Source: CAVVAE01 sp963746185 (GTDB lineage Bacteria; Actinomycetota; Actinomycetes; Propionibacteriales; Nocardioidaceae). Taken from it: a stretch of 64,000 bases of DNA. Positions 1-8,156 of this stretch are shown here, one piece after another. Each line of letters begins with the position of its first letter. Position 1 is the stretch's first letter. The DNA lies in contig CAVVAE010000002.1 in NCBI GenBank assembly GCA_963746185.1, positions 372,001 to 436,000 on the forward strand. The letters are read 5' to 3'. Below the pieces are notes generated by a model that searched no databases, was not told the origin of the DNA, and worked only from the letters and a program-made list of their open reading frames with translations. Position numbers and translations under genes: made by a program.

Positions 1-901
1 CCTGGCCGAGCTGGTCGCCGTCGTAGGTGTACCAGGCACCGGCCTTTCGGACGAAACCCGTCTCGACTCCGACGTCGATGAGTCCACCCTCGCGACTGAT
101 GCCCCGGCCATACATGATGTCGAACTCCGCCTGCTTGAACGGCGGCGCCACCTTGTTCTTCACGACCTTGACGCGGGTGCGGTTGCCGACGAAGTCGGTG
201 CCGTCCTTGAGGCTCTCGATCCGGCGTACGTCGAGGCGCACCGACGCGTAGAACTTCAACGCCTTCCCGCCGGTCGTCGTCTCGGGCGAACCGAACATCA
301 CGCCGATCTTTTCGCGGAGCTGGTTGATGAAGATCATCGTGGTGCCGGAGTTGCTGATCGCGCCGGTGAGCTTGCGCAAGGCCTGGCTCATCAGCCGGGC
401 CTGCAGACCCACATGGGAGTCACCCATCTCGCCTTCGATCTCGGCTCGCGGCACCAGGGCAGCCACCGAGTCGATGACGATGATGTCGAGCGCTCCGGAG
501 CGAATCAGCATGTCGGCGATCTCGAGTGCCTGCTCGCCACTGTCGGGCTGGGAGACGAGCAGCGCGTCGGTGTCGACGCCGAGCGTCTTCGCGTAGTCGG
601 GGTCGAGTGCGTGCTCGGCGTCGATGAACGCGGCAATGCCGCCGGCGCGCTGGGCATTGGCCACCGAGTGCAACGCCACCGTGGTCTTGCCGGAGGACTC
701 CGGGCCATAGATCTCGACCACGCGGCCTCGCGGCAACCCGCCGATCCCGAGGGCGATGTCGAGCGAGATCGCGCCCGTCGGAATCACCTCGATCGGCACC
801 CGGCCCTGGTCACCGAGTCGCATGACCGAGCCCTTGCCGTGCGAGCGCTCGATCTGAGCAAGTGCGTTGTCGAGAGCCTTGGAGCGGTCTGCTTCAGCCA
901 T
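1..901 (-). CDS. recA: Recombinase RecA (C-terminal end outside window)
   Basis: RecA forms filaments on single-stranded DNA, drives strand exchange and triggers LexA self-cleavage. About 300 codons are visible; the stop lies left of the window. The N-terminus begins MAEADRSKAL. Walker A GPESSGKT is at residues 66-73, followed by the conserved FIDAEHALDP, IVIDSVAALVP and MSQALRKL blocks and the L2-loop region INQLREKIGVMFGSPETTTGG. I chose the ATG at 901; an in-frame ATG three codons upstream (910) would add MAQ. The gene has its own promoter region with a PafBC-type promoter and a LexA box. The DUF3046 gene lies upstream on the same strand. Confidence 0.98.
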   Translation of the reverse strand, partial: MAEADRSKALDNALAQIERSHGKGSVMRLGDQGRVPIEVIPTGAISLDIALGIGGLPRGRVVEIYGPESSGKTTVALHSVANAQRAGGIAAFIDAEHALDPDYAKTLGVDTDALLVSQPDSGEQALEIADMLIRSGALDIIVIDSVAALVPRAEIEGEMGDSHVGLQARLMSQALRKLTGAISNSGTTMIFINQLREKIGVMFGSPETTTGGKALKFYASVRLDVRRIESLKDGTDFVGNRTRVKVVKNKVAPPFKQAEFDIMYGRGISREGGLIDVGVETGFVRKAGAWYTYDGDQLGQ

Positions 902-963
902 CTGCGCCATCCATTACGTCGGGCGGGCCCGGGTGAGGAACCCAGCGTGCGTTGTCGGGTACG

Positions 964-985
964 ACGCTAGACACGGCCACCGACA
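964..985 (-). promoter_or_regulatory. PafBC-type (RecA-NDp) damage promoter of recA
   Basis: On the minus strand TGTCGGTG is followed after 8 nt by TAGCGT (-10 at 964-969), about 60 bp upstream of the recA start. This fits the LexA-independent RecA-NDp promoter consensus of actinobacteria, TTGTCRGTG-N8-TAnnnT as I recall it, which is activated by PafBC. The match is by eye. Confidence 0.65.
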
Positions 986-1052
986 GAACCGGGAAGCCCG
1001 GACGATCTGTGGACGGCGACCTGGTCGGCGCGTCGTTGGGGACAACGCTATC

Positions 1053-1068
1053 TAGAACAGGTGTTCGA
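1053..1068 (-). promoter_or_regulatory. LexA (SOS) box upstream of recA
   Basis: The minus strand reads TCGAACACCTGTTCTA, a GAAC-N4-GTTC palindrome matching the mycobacterial/actinobacterial SOS box TCGAAC-N4-GTTCGA with two changes at one end. It lies about 150 bp upstream of recA, beyond the PafBC-type promoter. A -10-like TAGCGT (1045-1050) sits just downstream of the box, so a LexA-repressed distal promoter is likely. Confidence 0.8.
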
Positions 1069-1126
1069 ACGGGCGCGACACGCCCGACAACCGAGAAACC
1101 CCGAAACTCTCGCCCACCAGCGCGGC

Positions 1127-1324
1127 TCAACGATCTCGGGCGGGCAGTCCCAGCGTCTTCCAGACCTCGCGCCAGACCACCTTCGCGTCGTACCCGTCGG
1201 CCAACGCCTCCTCGACGGTGCGGCCACCCAGACCGGCCATCACGTGCTCGCGCGCCCAGACCCTCGCGTAGGCAGCGCCCAACGCGTCCTCCATCCGGGT
1301 CCAGAACTCCGTGTGCCGCACCAT
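1127..1324 (-). CDS. DUF3046 family protein
   Basis: A 65-residue soluble protein of the DUF3046 family, short actinobacterial proteins of unknown function that are often encoded beside recA. The sequence has the family pattern: RHTEFWTRMEDALG at the start, then YARVWAREHV, LGGRTVEEAL and a closing VWREVWKTLGLP. It is full length and all helical in appearance. It lies about 225 bp upstream of recA on the same strand, with the recA control region between, so the two are probably transcribed separately. Function unknown. Confidence 0.9.
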   Translation of the reverse strand: MVRHTEFWTRMEDALGAAYARVWAREHVMAGLGGRTVEEALADGYDAKVVWREVWKTLGLPARDR

Positions 1325-1424
1325 TCACCGTCGCCTTTGTCGTCGCTCTCGTCAGCGGGATGCCCACCCTACGTCGGGAAATGTACGACGCAGACCAAGC
1401 GACATCCATGCCCGAGACGTCAGT

Positions 1425-2228
1425 TCACAGCGAGAGCTCGTCCTTGAACAACGCATAGCCGACGAACGCCACGATGTCGATGAGAGCGTGCGCGATCACG
1501 AGCGGCAGCACCCGTCCCTTGCGTTGGTAGAAGTACCCGAACACCAGCCCCATCACCGCGTTTCCGACGAAGGCGCCGAACCCTTGGTAGAGGTGGTAGC
1601 TCCCGCGCAGCACGGCGCTCGAGACCAGCGCCGGCCACTCCCCCACCCCAAGCTGGCGCAACCGGGTGATCAGATAGCCGACCACGACCACCTCTTCGAG
1701 CACGGCGTTCTGAGCGGCCGCGAGGATCAACACCGGAAGGGTCCACCAGTACTCCGTCAGCCCACTCGGAACCACGGTGGCATTGAGGTTCAGCGACTTC
1801 GCGAGGAAGTACAGCCCCAGCCCCGGAATCCCGATGACCGCAGCCAGCCCGGCTCCCCACGCCAAGTCCCTCCACGCCGGACGACGGTCGAGGTCGAGCC
1901 CGAGACGCCGGGTGGCCGACGAACCTTCGGCGCTGAGCAAGAACACCACCAGCGCAACGGGTATGACGGCAAAGAAGATCCCCACGAGCTGGTAGGTCAG
2001 GTCGAGCAGTTCACGCGGACTGACGCTCTGGTTGAGCGTCGCTGTCTGCGAGGAGAGATTGCCCGGCGCCGTCAGCTTGGCGATCAGACTGATGACTGAG
2101 TAGACGGCTGACTGACCGAGTGACAGGGCGAGCACGATCGCGATCTCCCACTTCAGTCGCGCCCGCTGATCGGGCATCAGACCAGTGGGGTCGGGCGGGA
2201 GACCGGGCGCCCCTTGCGACGTACTCAC
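1425..2228 (-). CDS. CPBP family intramembrane metalloprotease
   Basis: A 267-aa polytopic membrane protein of the CPBP/Abi family (glutamic-type intramembrane proteases related to eukaryotic Rce1). Hydrophobic segments cover roughly residues 28-50, 78-100, 122-145, 160-190, 200-235 and 240-262. Family motifs are visible: the glutamate pair LEEVVVVGY at 178-179, the SYHLYQG histidine at 212 and HALID at 247-251. The first motif lacks the arginine of the usual EExxxR. The substrate cannot be told from the sequence. The gene stands alone between DUF3046 and the divergent xdhC-like gene. Confidence 0.88.
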   Translation of the reverse strand: MSTSQGAPGLPPDPTGLMPDQRARLKWEIAIVLALSLGQSAVYSVISLIAKLTAPGNLSSQTATLNQSVSPRELLDLTYQLVGIFFAVIPVALVVFLLSAEGSSATRRLGLDLDRRPAWRDLAWGAGLAAVIGIPGLGLYFLAKSLNLNATVVPSGLTEYWWTLPVLILAAAQNAVLEEVVVVGYLITRLRQLGVGEWPALVSSAVLRGSYHLYQGFGAFVGNAVMGLVFGYFYQRKGRVLPLVIAHALIDIVAFVGYALFKDELSL

Positions 2229-2289
2229 CTCGCCAGTGTGCCTGCTTCGAACCTCCGGACCGCCCTCCGGTGATGAGTAGGGTCAGAAC

Positions 2290-2826
2290 ATGAGCGAGCC
2301 CACCGTTCCAGCAGTCCCACCCGGACATGAAGACCCGACGCTGCAAGCCCCGCAACAAACCGGACGCGTCGTCGTCGTCACGTTCAACCACATCGCCGAC
2401 GCGATCGTCAAGATCGCCCACGTCGTCGGACGCCCGACGACAGTCCTCGATCACCGCGCCGCCAGGCACTCAGCCAGTCCGACCAGCGAGCCCTCTACGT
2501 GGCTCGCCGATCACCCGCTCGGCCCGGACGACGCTCTGGTGTTCTGTGACCACGATTCGCCAGACACCCAGGACCTCCTGCGGGCCGCGCTTGCGGGCGA
2601 CACCGGCTACGTCGCGATGATGGGCAGCCGAAACCGCGCGGCGTCGGTGTTCGCGTCGCTGCAAGACGAGGGCCTCGAGCCTGACGCGCTCGCCCGTCTG
2701 CACATCCCGGCTGGTCTCAACGTCGGCGGGAAAGCACCAGGCGAGATCGCGTTGTCGGTGGTTGCGGAGATCGTCGCGACGTCGTACGAGCGCGACGGCG
2801 GCCCCATGAAGCGCGCGGCTCTCTAG
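2290..2826 (+). CDS. XdhC-type Rossmann domain protein
   Basis: 178 aa. The C-terminal half matches the XdhC/CoxI Rossmann domain: DALVFCDHDSPD, YVAMMGSRNRAASV, LARLHIPAGLNVGGKAPGEI and LSVVAEIVA. XdhC proteins insert or sulfurate the molybdenum cofactor of xanthine dehydrogenase-like enzymes. Here the N-terminal XdhC_CoxI segment with its conserved cysteine is missing, and no molybdenum hydroxylase gene is in the window. The first 25 residues are proline rich and low complexity. A start further inside is possible, but the ATG at 2290 is the first after the divergent CPBP gene. Confidence 0.82.
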   Translation: MSEPTVPAVPPGHEDPTLQAPQQTGRVVVVTFNHIADAIVKIAHVVGRPTTVLDHRAARHSASPTSEPSTWLADHPLGPDDALVFCDHDSPDTQDLLRAALAGDTGYVAMMGSRNRAASVFASLQDEGLEPDALARLHIPAGLNVGGKAPGEIALSVVAEIVATSYERDGGPMKRAAL

Positions 2827-2854
2827 CCGTTGCCAGCTGCCGCAGCCGAGGCTG

Positions 2855-3541
2855 TCAGCGGGTCAGTTCGACGTCCTGGCCCGAGAGCTTCAGGCTGATG
2901 CCGTCCTCCGCGACCTCGAGCGACTCGATCGTGAAGCTGGGTGGCAGCCCAGACAGGGTGTAGGGCTGGATGAGCAAGCGCTTGAGCAGCGGGCCAAGGT
3001 TGTCGGGCACAGGCAGTATCCCGGTGGTGCCGTCGCGACTGACGAACGACAACGTGCCGTCCTCGATCGAGACCCCGACATCGAAGCTCGCGTCAAGAGC
3101 GCTGTCGTCGGGCTTGAGCGTCAGCAGGCCGACCCCATCGGGACTCGTCCCGCCGTACGACGCAGAGAACGGACCCAGAGCGCTCACCGATTCGAAGGGG
3201 ATCACGGCGCTACCGGTCATCCGCTTCGCCGTCGCCTCGTGGAACCGATCAGACGTGGAGACGTTGTAGAACGTGGCAACCACGTCCTCCACCCGCACAC
3301 TCCCCGTGTCACCAGATTCGGCGTCGACGGCCGGCAGCGACATCGTGACCTGCTCGATGTCGTTGGCTATCACCTGGGTGAGGAAGGGGAAGCCGGCGAA
3401 CTCCACCTCTGGTTCGGACGGCAGATCCTGCCTTTGCTGAACGACGGAAGCCACCTGGCCCTCGGCGATGCCTTCGGCAACGCGGTCAGCCGCAACTGCA
3501 AGTACTCCGAGCACCACGACAACGATCAGCAGTCGACGCAC
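2855..3541 (-). CDS. DUF2993 / LmeA-like phospholipid-binding protein
   Basis: 228 aa with one N-terminal hydrophobic segment (residues 3-18, a signal anchor or signal peptide), so it acts at or outside the membrane. The rest fits the DUF2993/LmeA family: an alternating beta pattern, FAGFPFLTQVIANDI near residue 49, a central repeat-like SVEDG region and the closing LPPSFTIESLEVAEDGI. Mycobacterial LmeA binds phospholipids and supports lipomannan maturation; the same role here is inference. It runs convergently to the xdhC-like gene with a 28-bp gap. Confidence 0.85.
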   Translation of the reverse strand: MRRLLIVVVVLGVLAVAADRVAEGIAEGQVASVVQQRQDLPSEPEVEFAGFPFLTQVIANDIEQVTMSLPAVDAESGDTGSVRVEDVVATFYNVSTSDRFHEATAKRMTGSAVIPFESVSALGPFSASYGGTSPDGVGLLTLKPDDSALDASFDVGVSIEDGTLSFVSRDGTTGILPVPDNLGPLLKRLLIQPYTLSGLPPSFTIESLEVAEDGISLKLSGQDVELTR

Positions 3542-3631
3542 GCCTCACTCCTTCGGTTCCGCGCAGGATTCGGGTCTGACGGCCTGGGCACGGCTTGCTT
3601 CATAATCATGGGCTGGACACGCTGCGATGGC

Positions 3632-4438
3632 TCACGGCAGCTCGAACGGCAGGTCGAGACCGTCCAGAGCATGGTCGCAGGCGCACCCCACACGTGCGGG
3701 AGGCAGCCCCTCGATGACTCCCACGAGCAACGCCCGCAGCGCGTCGATGTTACGGGCGAACTCGGAAAACACCTCGGTCTGGTTGACCGACTCGTCGCTG
3801 CTGACTCCGGCGTCCCGGTCGGTGACCAAGGCGATCGTGGCGTAGCAGAGCGCGAGCTCCCGGGCGAGCACGGCTTCAGGGTGACCCGTCATGTTGACGA
3901 CGGACCAACCCTGGGCGGCGTACCACTGCGACTCGGCGCGGGTGGAGAACCGCGGTCCTTCAATGACCACCATGGTGCCGCCATCGACGATGTCTGCGCC
4001 TTCGTGGCTCGCCGCGATCAACGACTCGCGCAGGCTGGGACAGTACGGATCGGCGAAGCCCACATGCGCAGCGCCTGAGTCGAAGTAGGTCTGCACGCGC
4101 GTCGTGGTCCGGTCAACGAGCTGGTCGGCTACGACGAGCGCGCCCGGCCCGAGGTCAGCCTGCAGGCTGCCGACCGCGCACGGAGCCAGGATCCGGCGTA
4201 CCCCGAGTGAGCGGAGGGCCCAGATGTTGGCTCGGTAGTTCACCCGGTGGGGCGGGAACTCGTGGTGGCGCCCGTGCCGTGGGAGAAACGCGACGTCGCG
4301 CCCCGCAACCTGGCCCACGGCGACCGGTGCGGAGGGCTCGCCGTACGGCGTCGTGACCGCCATCTCCTGCGGGTCGGTCAGGAATTCATAGAAGCCAGAC
4401 CCACCGATGACCGCAATCTCCGCCAACCCACGCGACAT
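3632..4438 (-). CDS. mtnP: S-methyl-5'-thioadenosine phosphorylase-type enzyme
   Basis: 268 aa from ATG 4438 (MSRGLAEIAVIGGSGFYEF). It belongs to the PNP/MTAP phosphorylase family, which cleaves 5'-methylthioadenosine or purine nucleosides with phosphate. Visible landmarks are IGGSGFYEF, LPRHGRHHEFPPHRVNYRAN (phosphate/ribose site), VVIEGPRFSTRAES, NMTGHPEAVLARE and the purine-site aspartates in LVTDRDAGV. The length fits MTAP (about 265-285 aa). The frame stays open a further 119 codons upstream, but that part has no family similarity and contains the inverted repeat at 4554-4624, so I excluded it. MTA versus other purine substrates is not settled by eye. Confidence 0.88.
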   Translation of the reverse strand: MSRGLAEIAVIGGSGFYEFLTDPQEMAVTTPYGEPSAPVAVGQVAGRDVAFLPRHGRHHEFPPHRVNYRANIWALRSLGVRRILAPCAVGSLQADLGPGALVVADQLVDRTTTRVQTYFDSGAAHVGFADPYCPSLRESLIAASHEGADIVDGGTMVVIEGPRFSTRAESQWYAAQGWSVVNMTGHPEAVLARELALCYATIALVTDRDAGVSSDESVNQTEVFSEFARNIDALRALLVGVIEGLPPARVGCACDHALDGLDLPFELP

Positions 4439-4553
4439 GCGCGCCAGTCTGACATGAGAAGAAGCCTCAGCCACCAGGCCAACTCGGCTACGCACCTCTG
4501 CCACAGCGCCGCCCCCAGACGCGGTGCCACGGCCTAGAGCGCCAGGTGGTCTG

Positions 4554-4624
4554 GTTGAGCGGTCCAGTTCTGCGGAGCCAAGACCCCCGGCAGGTCCAGA
4601 CCCCGCAGAACTTGACGGCTCAAC
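4554..4624. repeat. Long near-perfect inverted repeat (22-bp arms)
   Basis: Arm 1 (4554-4575) and arm 2 (4603-4624) pair over 22 positions with two mismatches, around a 27-nt centre. The arms begin GTTGAGC and end GCTCAAC, with GTTCTGCGG/CCGCAGAAC innermost. No T-run follows on either strand. It lies in the 238-bp space between the MMPL exporter gene and the phosphorylase gene, both on the minus strand, where I see no other gene. It could be a terminator, a processed RNA structure or a small mobile repeat. Confidence 0.8.
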
Positions 4625-4676
4625 ACTCTCCGCCCAAGCCGCGAAGAGCCGCGCCCACGCCACGAGCTGCAGGGAA

Positions 4677-6860
4677 TCAACCCACCCCAACAAGCTCTCT
4701 CTCAGGCAGCGCTGGCTCGTCGTCCGTCTCACGAACGCCGTGCTTGTCCCACCAGCGACGCATCGGTGCGGGTGCCCACCAGTTCGCCGAGCCAAGCAGC
4801 CGCATCGTCGCCGGCACCAGAAGGGCTCGAACCACAGTCGCGTCGAGCAGGACAGCGACGAGCATGCCGATCCCGATCATCTTCATGAAGATGATGTCTG
4901 ACATCGCGAAGCCACCGATCACGACAGCCAGCAGCAGCGCCGCACTCGTGATGATCCGTCCAGTCCGCTGCAGTCCGGTCGCCACGGCGGCCGTGTTGTC
5001 GTGCGTGCGGTCCCACTCCTCACGAACGCGCGACAGCAGGAAGACCTCGTAGTCCATCGACAGCCCGAACAGGATGCCGAGCATCAAGATCGGCTGCGTC
5101 GCATCGAGGAACCCAGGTGAGGTGAAGCCGAGCAGGCCCGACAGGTTGCCGTCCTGGAAGATCCACGTGACGACACCGAACGATGCGCCGATCGAGACGA
5201 CGTTCATCGCCACCGCCTTGATCGGCAACACCAACGAGCCGAACGCGAGGAACAGCAACACGAGCATCACTCCGACCACAAGGAGCGCCATCCACGGCAG
5301 ATGTGCGCCGATGGACGCGATCAGATCGACGGAGTCGGCAGAGTTCCCGCCCACCAGTGCCGTTGCACCGGCGCCTGGGTCCACACTGCGCAGATCCTCA
5401 ACGATCTGGTGCGATTCGGCGCTTTGACTATTGCCAGACCAGGTGACACGAAGCAGGTCGGTGACATCGCCGTCGGCGGCTGACGAGTCGATCGGTTGTA
5501 CGTCGTCGACGCCCTCGACCTGCCCTAGCGCCTGGCTGTAGCTCTGCAGCTGTGCGGGATCAGCACCCGTGACCATGACGCTCGCGGTCGACGTCTCTCC
5601 CCCAAAGTGCGCCGCCTGGAAGTCGGCAGCCTGGTGGCTGGGAGCATCTGCCGGGAGAACGCGGTAGTCGACACTGCCCCAAGTCGCCTTCAGGAAGGGC
5701 GCGCCGATCGCCAGCAAGGCAACGACGATGATCACGAGATATGCCACCGGTCGTGCCATCACGCTGCGAGCGACTTTTGCCCAGGCACCATGGCTCTCCA
5801 CCAACGAAACGCGTCGCTTGCGTTGCCACGGCATCCGGCCGGCGTCGACGCGGCCACCCAGCACGGTGAGCAGGGCCGGCAAGATCGTTAGCGCAGCAAG
5901 CATCGCGACGACCACGGCCGCTACTCCGCCGTACCCCATCGACCGCAGGAAGTTCTGCGGGAAGATCAGCAGTGAAGCGAGCGAGGCCGCGACGGTCAGA
6001 CCCGAGAACAGCACGGTGCGTCCGGCGGTCATCATCGTCTTGCGGATCGCCACGTTGACGTCTTGGCGGTCGGTGCCCGGCTGCTTGGCCAGCTCCTCCC
6101 GGAACCGGCTCACGATGAACAACGCGTAGTCGATCGCCAACCCCATGCCGATCAGCGTGATGACGTTCAGCGCGAAGACCGACACCTCAGTCAATGACGC
6201 GATGAGACGCACCACAGCAAACGCTCCGAAGACCGCGACTGCGCCCACCAGGGCCGGCATGAAGGCGGCAACGACACTGCCGAAGATGACCAAGCAGAGC
6301 AGGAAGACGATCGGCATCGCGATCGATTCGGCGCGAGCGATGTCGCTCCCCACGGTCTCGTTGACGTCGCCGAACACCGCCCAGGGTCCGCCGACTTTGG
6401 TCGTGAGCCCGTCAGCGTCGAGCTCGTCCTTGACGGCGTCGTAGCTGGTCGCCATGTCGTCTTGGCTCTCACCCGTGAGGGTGATGACGACCATCGCGGC
6501 GTGTCCGTCAGAGCTGACCAGCCCTCGAGCCTCGTCGGCGTAGTACGGAATGACCCTGGACACCGCGTCGGCGGGCAGGTCGTCAACGACGTGTTGTACG
6601 GCGCCCTGGAACTGCGGGTCGGTCGCTGACAGGTCGTCGCTCGAGTAGATCGCCACCACGTCGCTCTCGTGGCTGCCGAACGTGTCTTGCTCAGCGGCCA
6701 GCTCACGCGCCGACTCACTGTGGGGATCGTCGAAGCCGCCATTGCTCAACGAGTCGAAAACCCCCAGTCCATAGACCGCCGAGGCGATGAGCACCGCCAC
6801 CCCTGCCACCAGAACCGTTGCTGCCCTCCGGGCGAGCAGCCCACCCCACCGTTTCATCAT
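4677..6860 (-). CDS. MMPL/RND family transporter
   Basis: 727 aa. A proton-driven exporter of the MMPL (mycobacterial membrane protein large) branch of RND transporters, acting in the cytoplasmic membrane. Transmembrane helix 1 is at residues 13-33, then a periplasmic domain to about 170, helices 2-6 (about 180-330), a second periplasmic domain (about 395-515) and helices 8-12. The duplicated halves each carry the expected GLAIDYALFIVSRFREE and FGLSMDYEVFLLSRVREEW motifs with aspartate and tyrosine. The ATG at 6860 is followed by a second ATG. The divergent TetR gene and the GTTAAC operators between them suggest local repression; the substrate is unknown. Confidence 0.93.
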   Translation of the reverse strand: MMKRWGGLLARRAATVLVAGVAVLIASAVYGLGVFDSLSNGGFDDPHSESARELAAEQDTFGSHESDVVAIYSSDDLSATDPQFQGAVQHVVDDLPADAVSRVIPYYADEARGLVSSDGHAAMVVITLTGESQDDMATSYDAVKDELDADGLTTKVGGPWAVFGDVNETVGSDIARAESIAMPIVFLLCLVIFGSVVAAFMPALVGAVAVFGAFAVVRLIASLTEVSVFALNVITLIGMGLAIDYALFIVSRFREELAKQPGTDRQDVNVAIRKTMMTAGRTVLFSGLTVAASLASLLIFPQNFLRSMGYGGVAAVVVAMLAALTILPALLTVLGGRVDAGRMPWQRKRRVSLVESHGAWAKVARSVMARPVAYLVIIVVALLAIGAPFLKATWGSVDYRVLPADAPSHQAADFQAAHFGGETSTASVMVTGADPAQLQSYSQALGQVEGVDDVQPIDSSAADGDVTDLLRVTWSGNSQSAESHQIVEDLRSVDPGAGATALVGGNSADSVDLIASIGAHLPWMALLVVGVMLVLLFLAFGSLVLPIKAVAMNVVSIGASFGVVTWIFQDGNLSGLLGFTSPGFLDATQPILMLGILFGLSMDYEVFLLSRVREEWDRTHDNTAAVATGLQRTGRIITSAALLLAVVIGGFAMSDIIFMKMIGIGMLVAVLLDATVVRALLVPATMRLLGSANWWAPAPMRRWWDKHGVRETDDEPALPERELVGVG

Positions 6861-6902
6861 GGTGTGTTACCTCCGCTATAGGCCATCACTACTGCTAACA
6901 TG

Positions 6903-6925
6903 GTTAACTGTTAACGACGTTAACA
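6903..6925. promoter_or_regulatory. Operator cluster: three GTTAAC boxes
   Basis: GTTAAC occurs at 6903-6908, 6910-6915 and 6919-6924. TGTTAACGACGTTAACA (6909-6925) is a perfect palindrome around its central base. The cluster lies in an unusually A+T-rich island between the divergent MMPL and TetR genes, as expected for the binding site of the TetR regulator on both promoters. Confidence 0.75.
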
Positions 6926-6979
6926 TATTTGTCAAGCGTTTATGCTTGAGACCGTGATTGCCCACCAAGGAGGCCGTCG

Positions 6980-7771
6980 ATGACTGCAGAGAGCGCGCCG
7001 ACCGACGCAGCGCCGTCAGTCCCCCTCACCCGCCGTGAACGTCAGCGGCAGGCGACGTACGACGAGATTGTCGACGTGGCGCGGCGGCTGATGCGCGAGA
7101 CCGACGTGCTCTCTCTCCGAGCCGTCGCCACCGAGATGGGCATGACGGCTCCCGCCCTCTACCGCTACGTCGACAGCTACCGCGAGCTCGTACTCCTCAT
7201 CGGCCGGTCGATCTACGCCGATGTGCTCACCACGATGATCGAGGCCCGCACGCGGCATCCCGATGACGATCCAGCGGCGCAGATCATTGCTGCCGGGGTG
7301 GCGTTCCGCCGTTGGGCGCTGGCCAACCACGAAGAGTTCGCGCTCCTGTTCGCCAACCCCGCCACGTCGGCGGAGAAAGCCACCGAGCCCGACGAGGGTG
7401 TGCAGGCGTTCGCGGCATTCTTCGGCGACATCTACCAGCGGCTCTGGGATCGCTACCGGTTCCCGATCCCCACCGACGACGAGCTTGATCCAGCAGCACT
7501 GCAAGCGCTCAACCAGCAGCGCGACACGGGAATGCTCCCCTGCGACTTCCCCGGTATGCCGATCGGGATGAGCTGGGTGTTCATCCGCGCCTGGACCCGG
7601 CTCTACGGCACCGTCACTCTCGAGGTCTTCGAGCACATGGACTCTGCGGTGATCAGTTCAGGGGCGCTGTTCAGGGCGATGCTCGAAGACAACGGCCGCG
7701 ACCTCGGCTTCGGCGACGACTGGCCACGTCTGAGAGAGCTGGTCGTCGTCGAGATGGCCCGCACTACGTGA
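6980..7771 (+). CDS. TetR/AcrR family transcriptional regulator
   Basis: 263 aa. The N-terminal DNA-binding domain (residues 18-66) shows TYDEIVDVARRLM, LSLRAVATEMGMTAPALYRYV and the following DSYRELVLLIG, the standard TetR HTH. The C-terminal two-thirds resembles the ligand-binding domains of the WHG/TetR_C group, with a conserved MSWVFIRAWTRLYGTVTLEVF helix. An AAGGAGG ribosome-binding site lies at 6968-6974 upstream of ATG 6980. It is divergent from the MMPL exporter and is presumably its repressor. The ligand is unknown. Confidence 0.92.
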   Translation: MTAESAPTDAAPSVPLTRRERQRQATYDEIVDVARRLMRETDVLSLRAVATEMGMTAPALYRYVDSYRELVLLIGRSIYADVLTTMIEARTRHPDDDPAAQIIAAGVAFRRWALANHEEFALLFANPATSAEKATEPDEGVQAFAAFFGDIYQRLWDRYRFPIPTDDELDPAALQALNQQRDTGMLPCDFPGMPIGMSWVFIRAWTRLYGTVTLEVFEHMDSAVISSGALFRAMLEDNGRDLGFGDDWPRLRELVVVEMARTT

Positions 7772-8018
7772 GCAAAGACTGGGGTGTCCTTTGGGCCGGC
7801 ACCGTGGTGGAGCCGTTGTTCGCTTCAGCTCCAAGATGCTGGGCGACGTGGGCCATGCCCGGATTCGAGCAGAAGTACGCGATCAGGCGCTGGATGTTCT
7901 GCATGTCGACGGGTTCGGGGGCGGCGATCGCTGCGTCCCCGGATTCGCGGGGCACGGCGCGATGTGCCGCCGGATGCGAGGTGCGTGTGCGGGTTCGGAT
8001 GCTGTCGAGAACATTCAT
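7764..8018 (-). CDS. Small hypothetical protein
   Basis: 84 aa from ATG 8018 (MNVLDSIRTRTRTSHPAAH), with GAGAGG about 6 nt upstream as ribosome-binding site. The protein is polar. Its middle, DMQNIQRLIAYFCSNPG, may form one helix and the ends look disordered. It overlaps the TetR gene tail by 8 bp in convergent orientation. I do not recognise a family. A longer version from 8096 is possible but lacks a good ribosome-binding site. It could be spurious. Confidence 0.45.
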   Translation of the reverse strand: MNVLDSIRTRTRTSHPAAHRAVPRESGDAAIAAPEPVDMQNIQRLIAYFCSNPGMAHVAQHLGAEANNGSTTVPAQRTPQSLLT

Positions 8019-8156
8019 GCGGTGCCTCTCGGTAGGCGCTCCTGGACGGAGGGCGCCGTCGATGCCCCTTCCCTCGGAATTATGGGCGGCTCGCACTCCG
8101 CAGTAAATGCGCCAATCGGCTACCCCGAACTGGCACTTTCGGTCAGAGTGGCTGAC

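Noticed and set aside
4439..4795. 119-codon N-terminal extension of the phosphorylase
   Set aside because: No similarity to MTAP, crosses the inverted repeat and overlaps the exporter gene.
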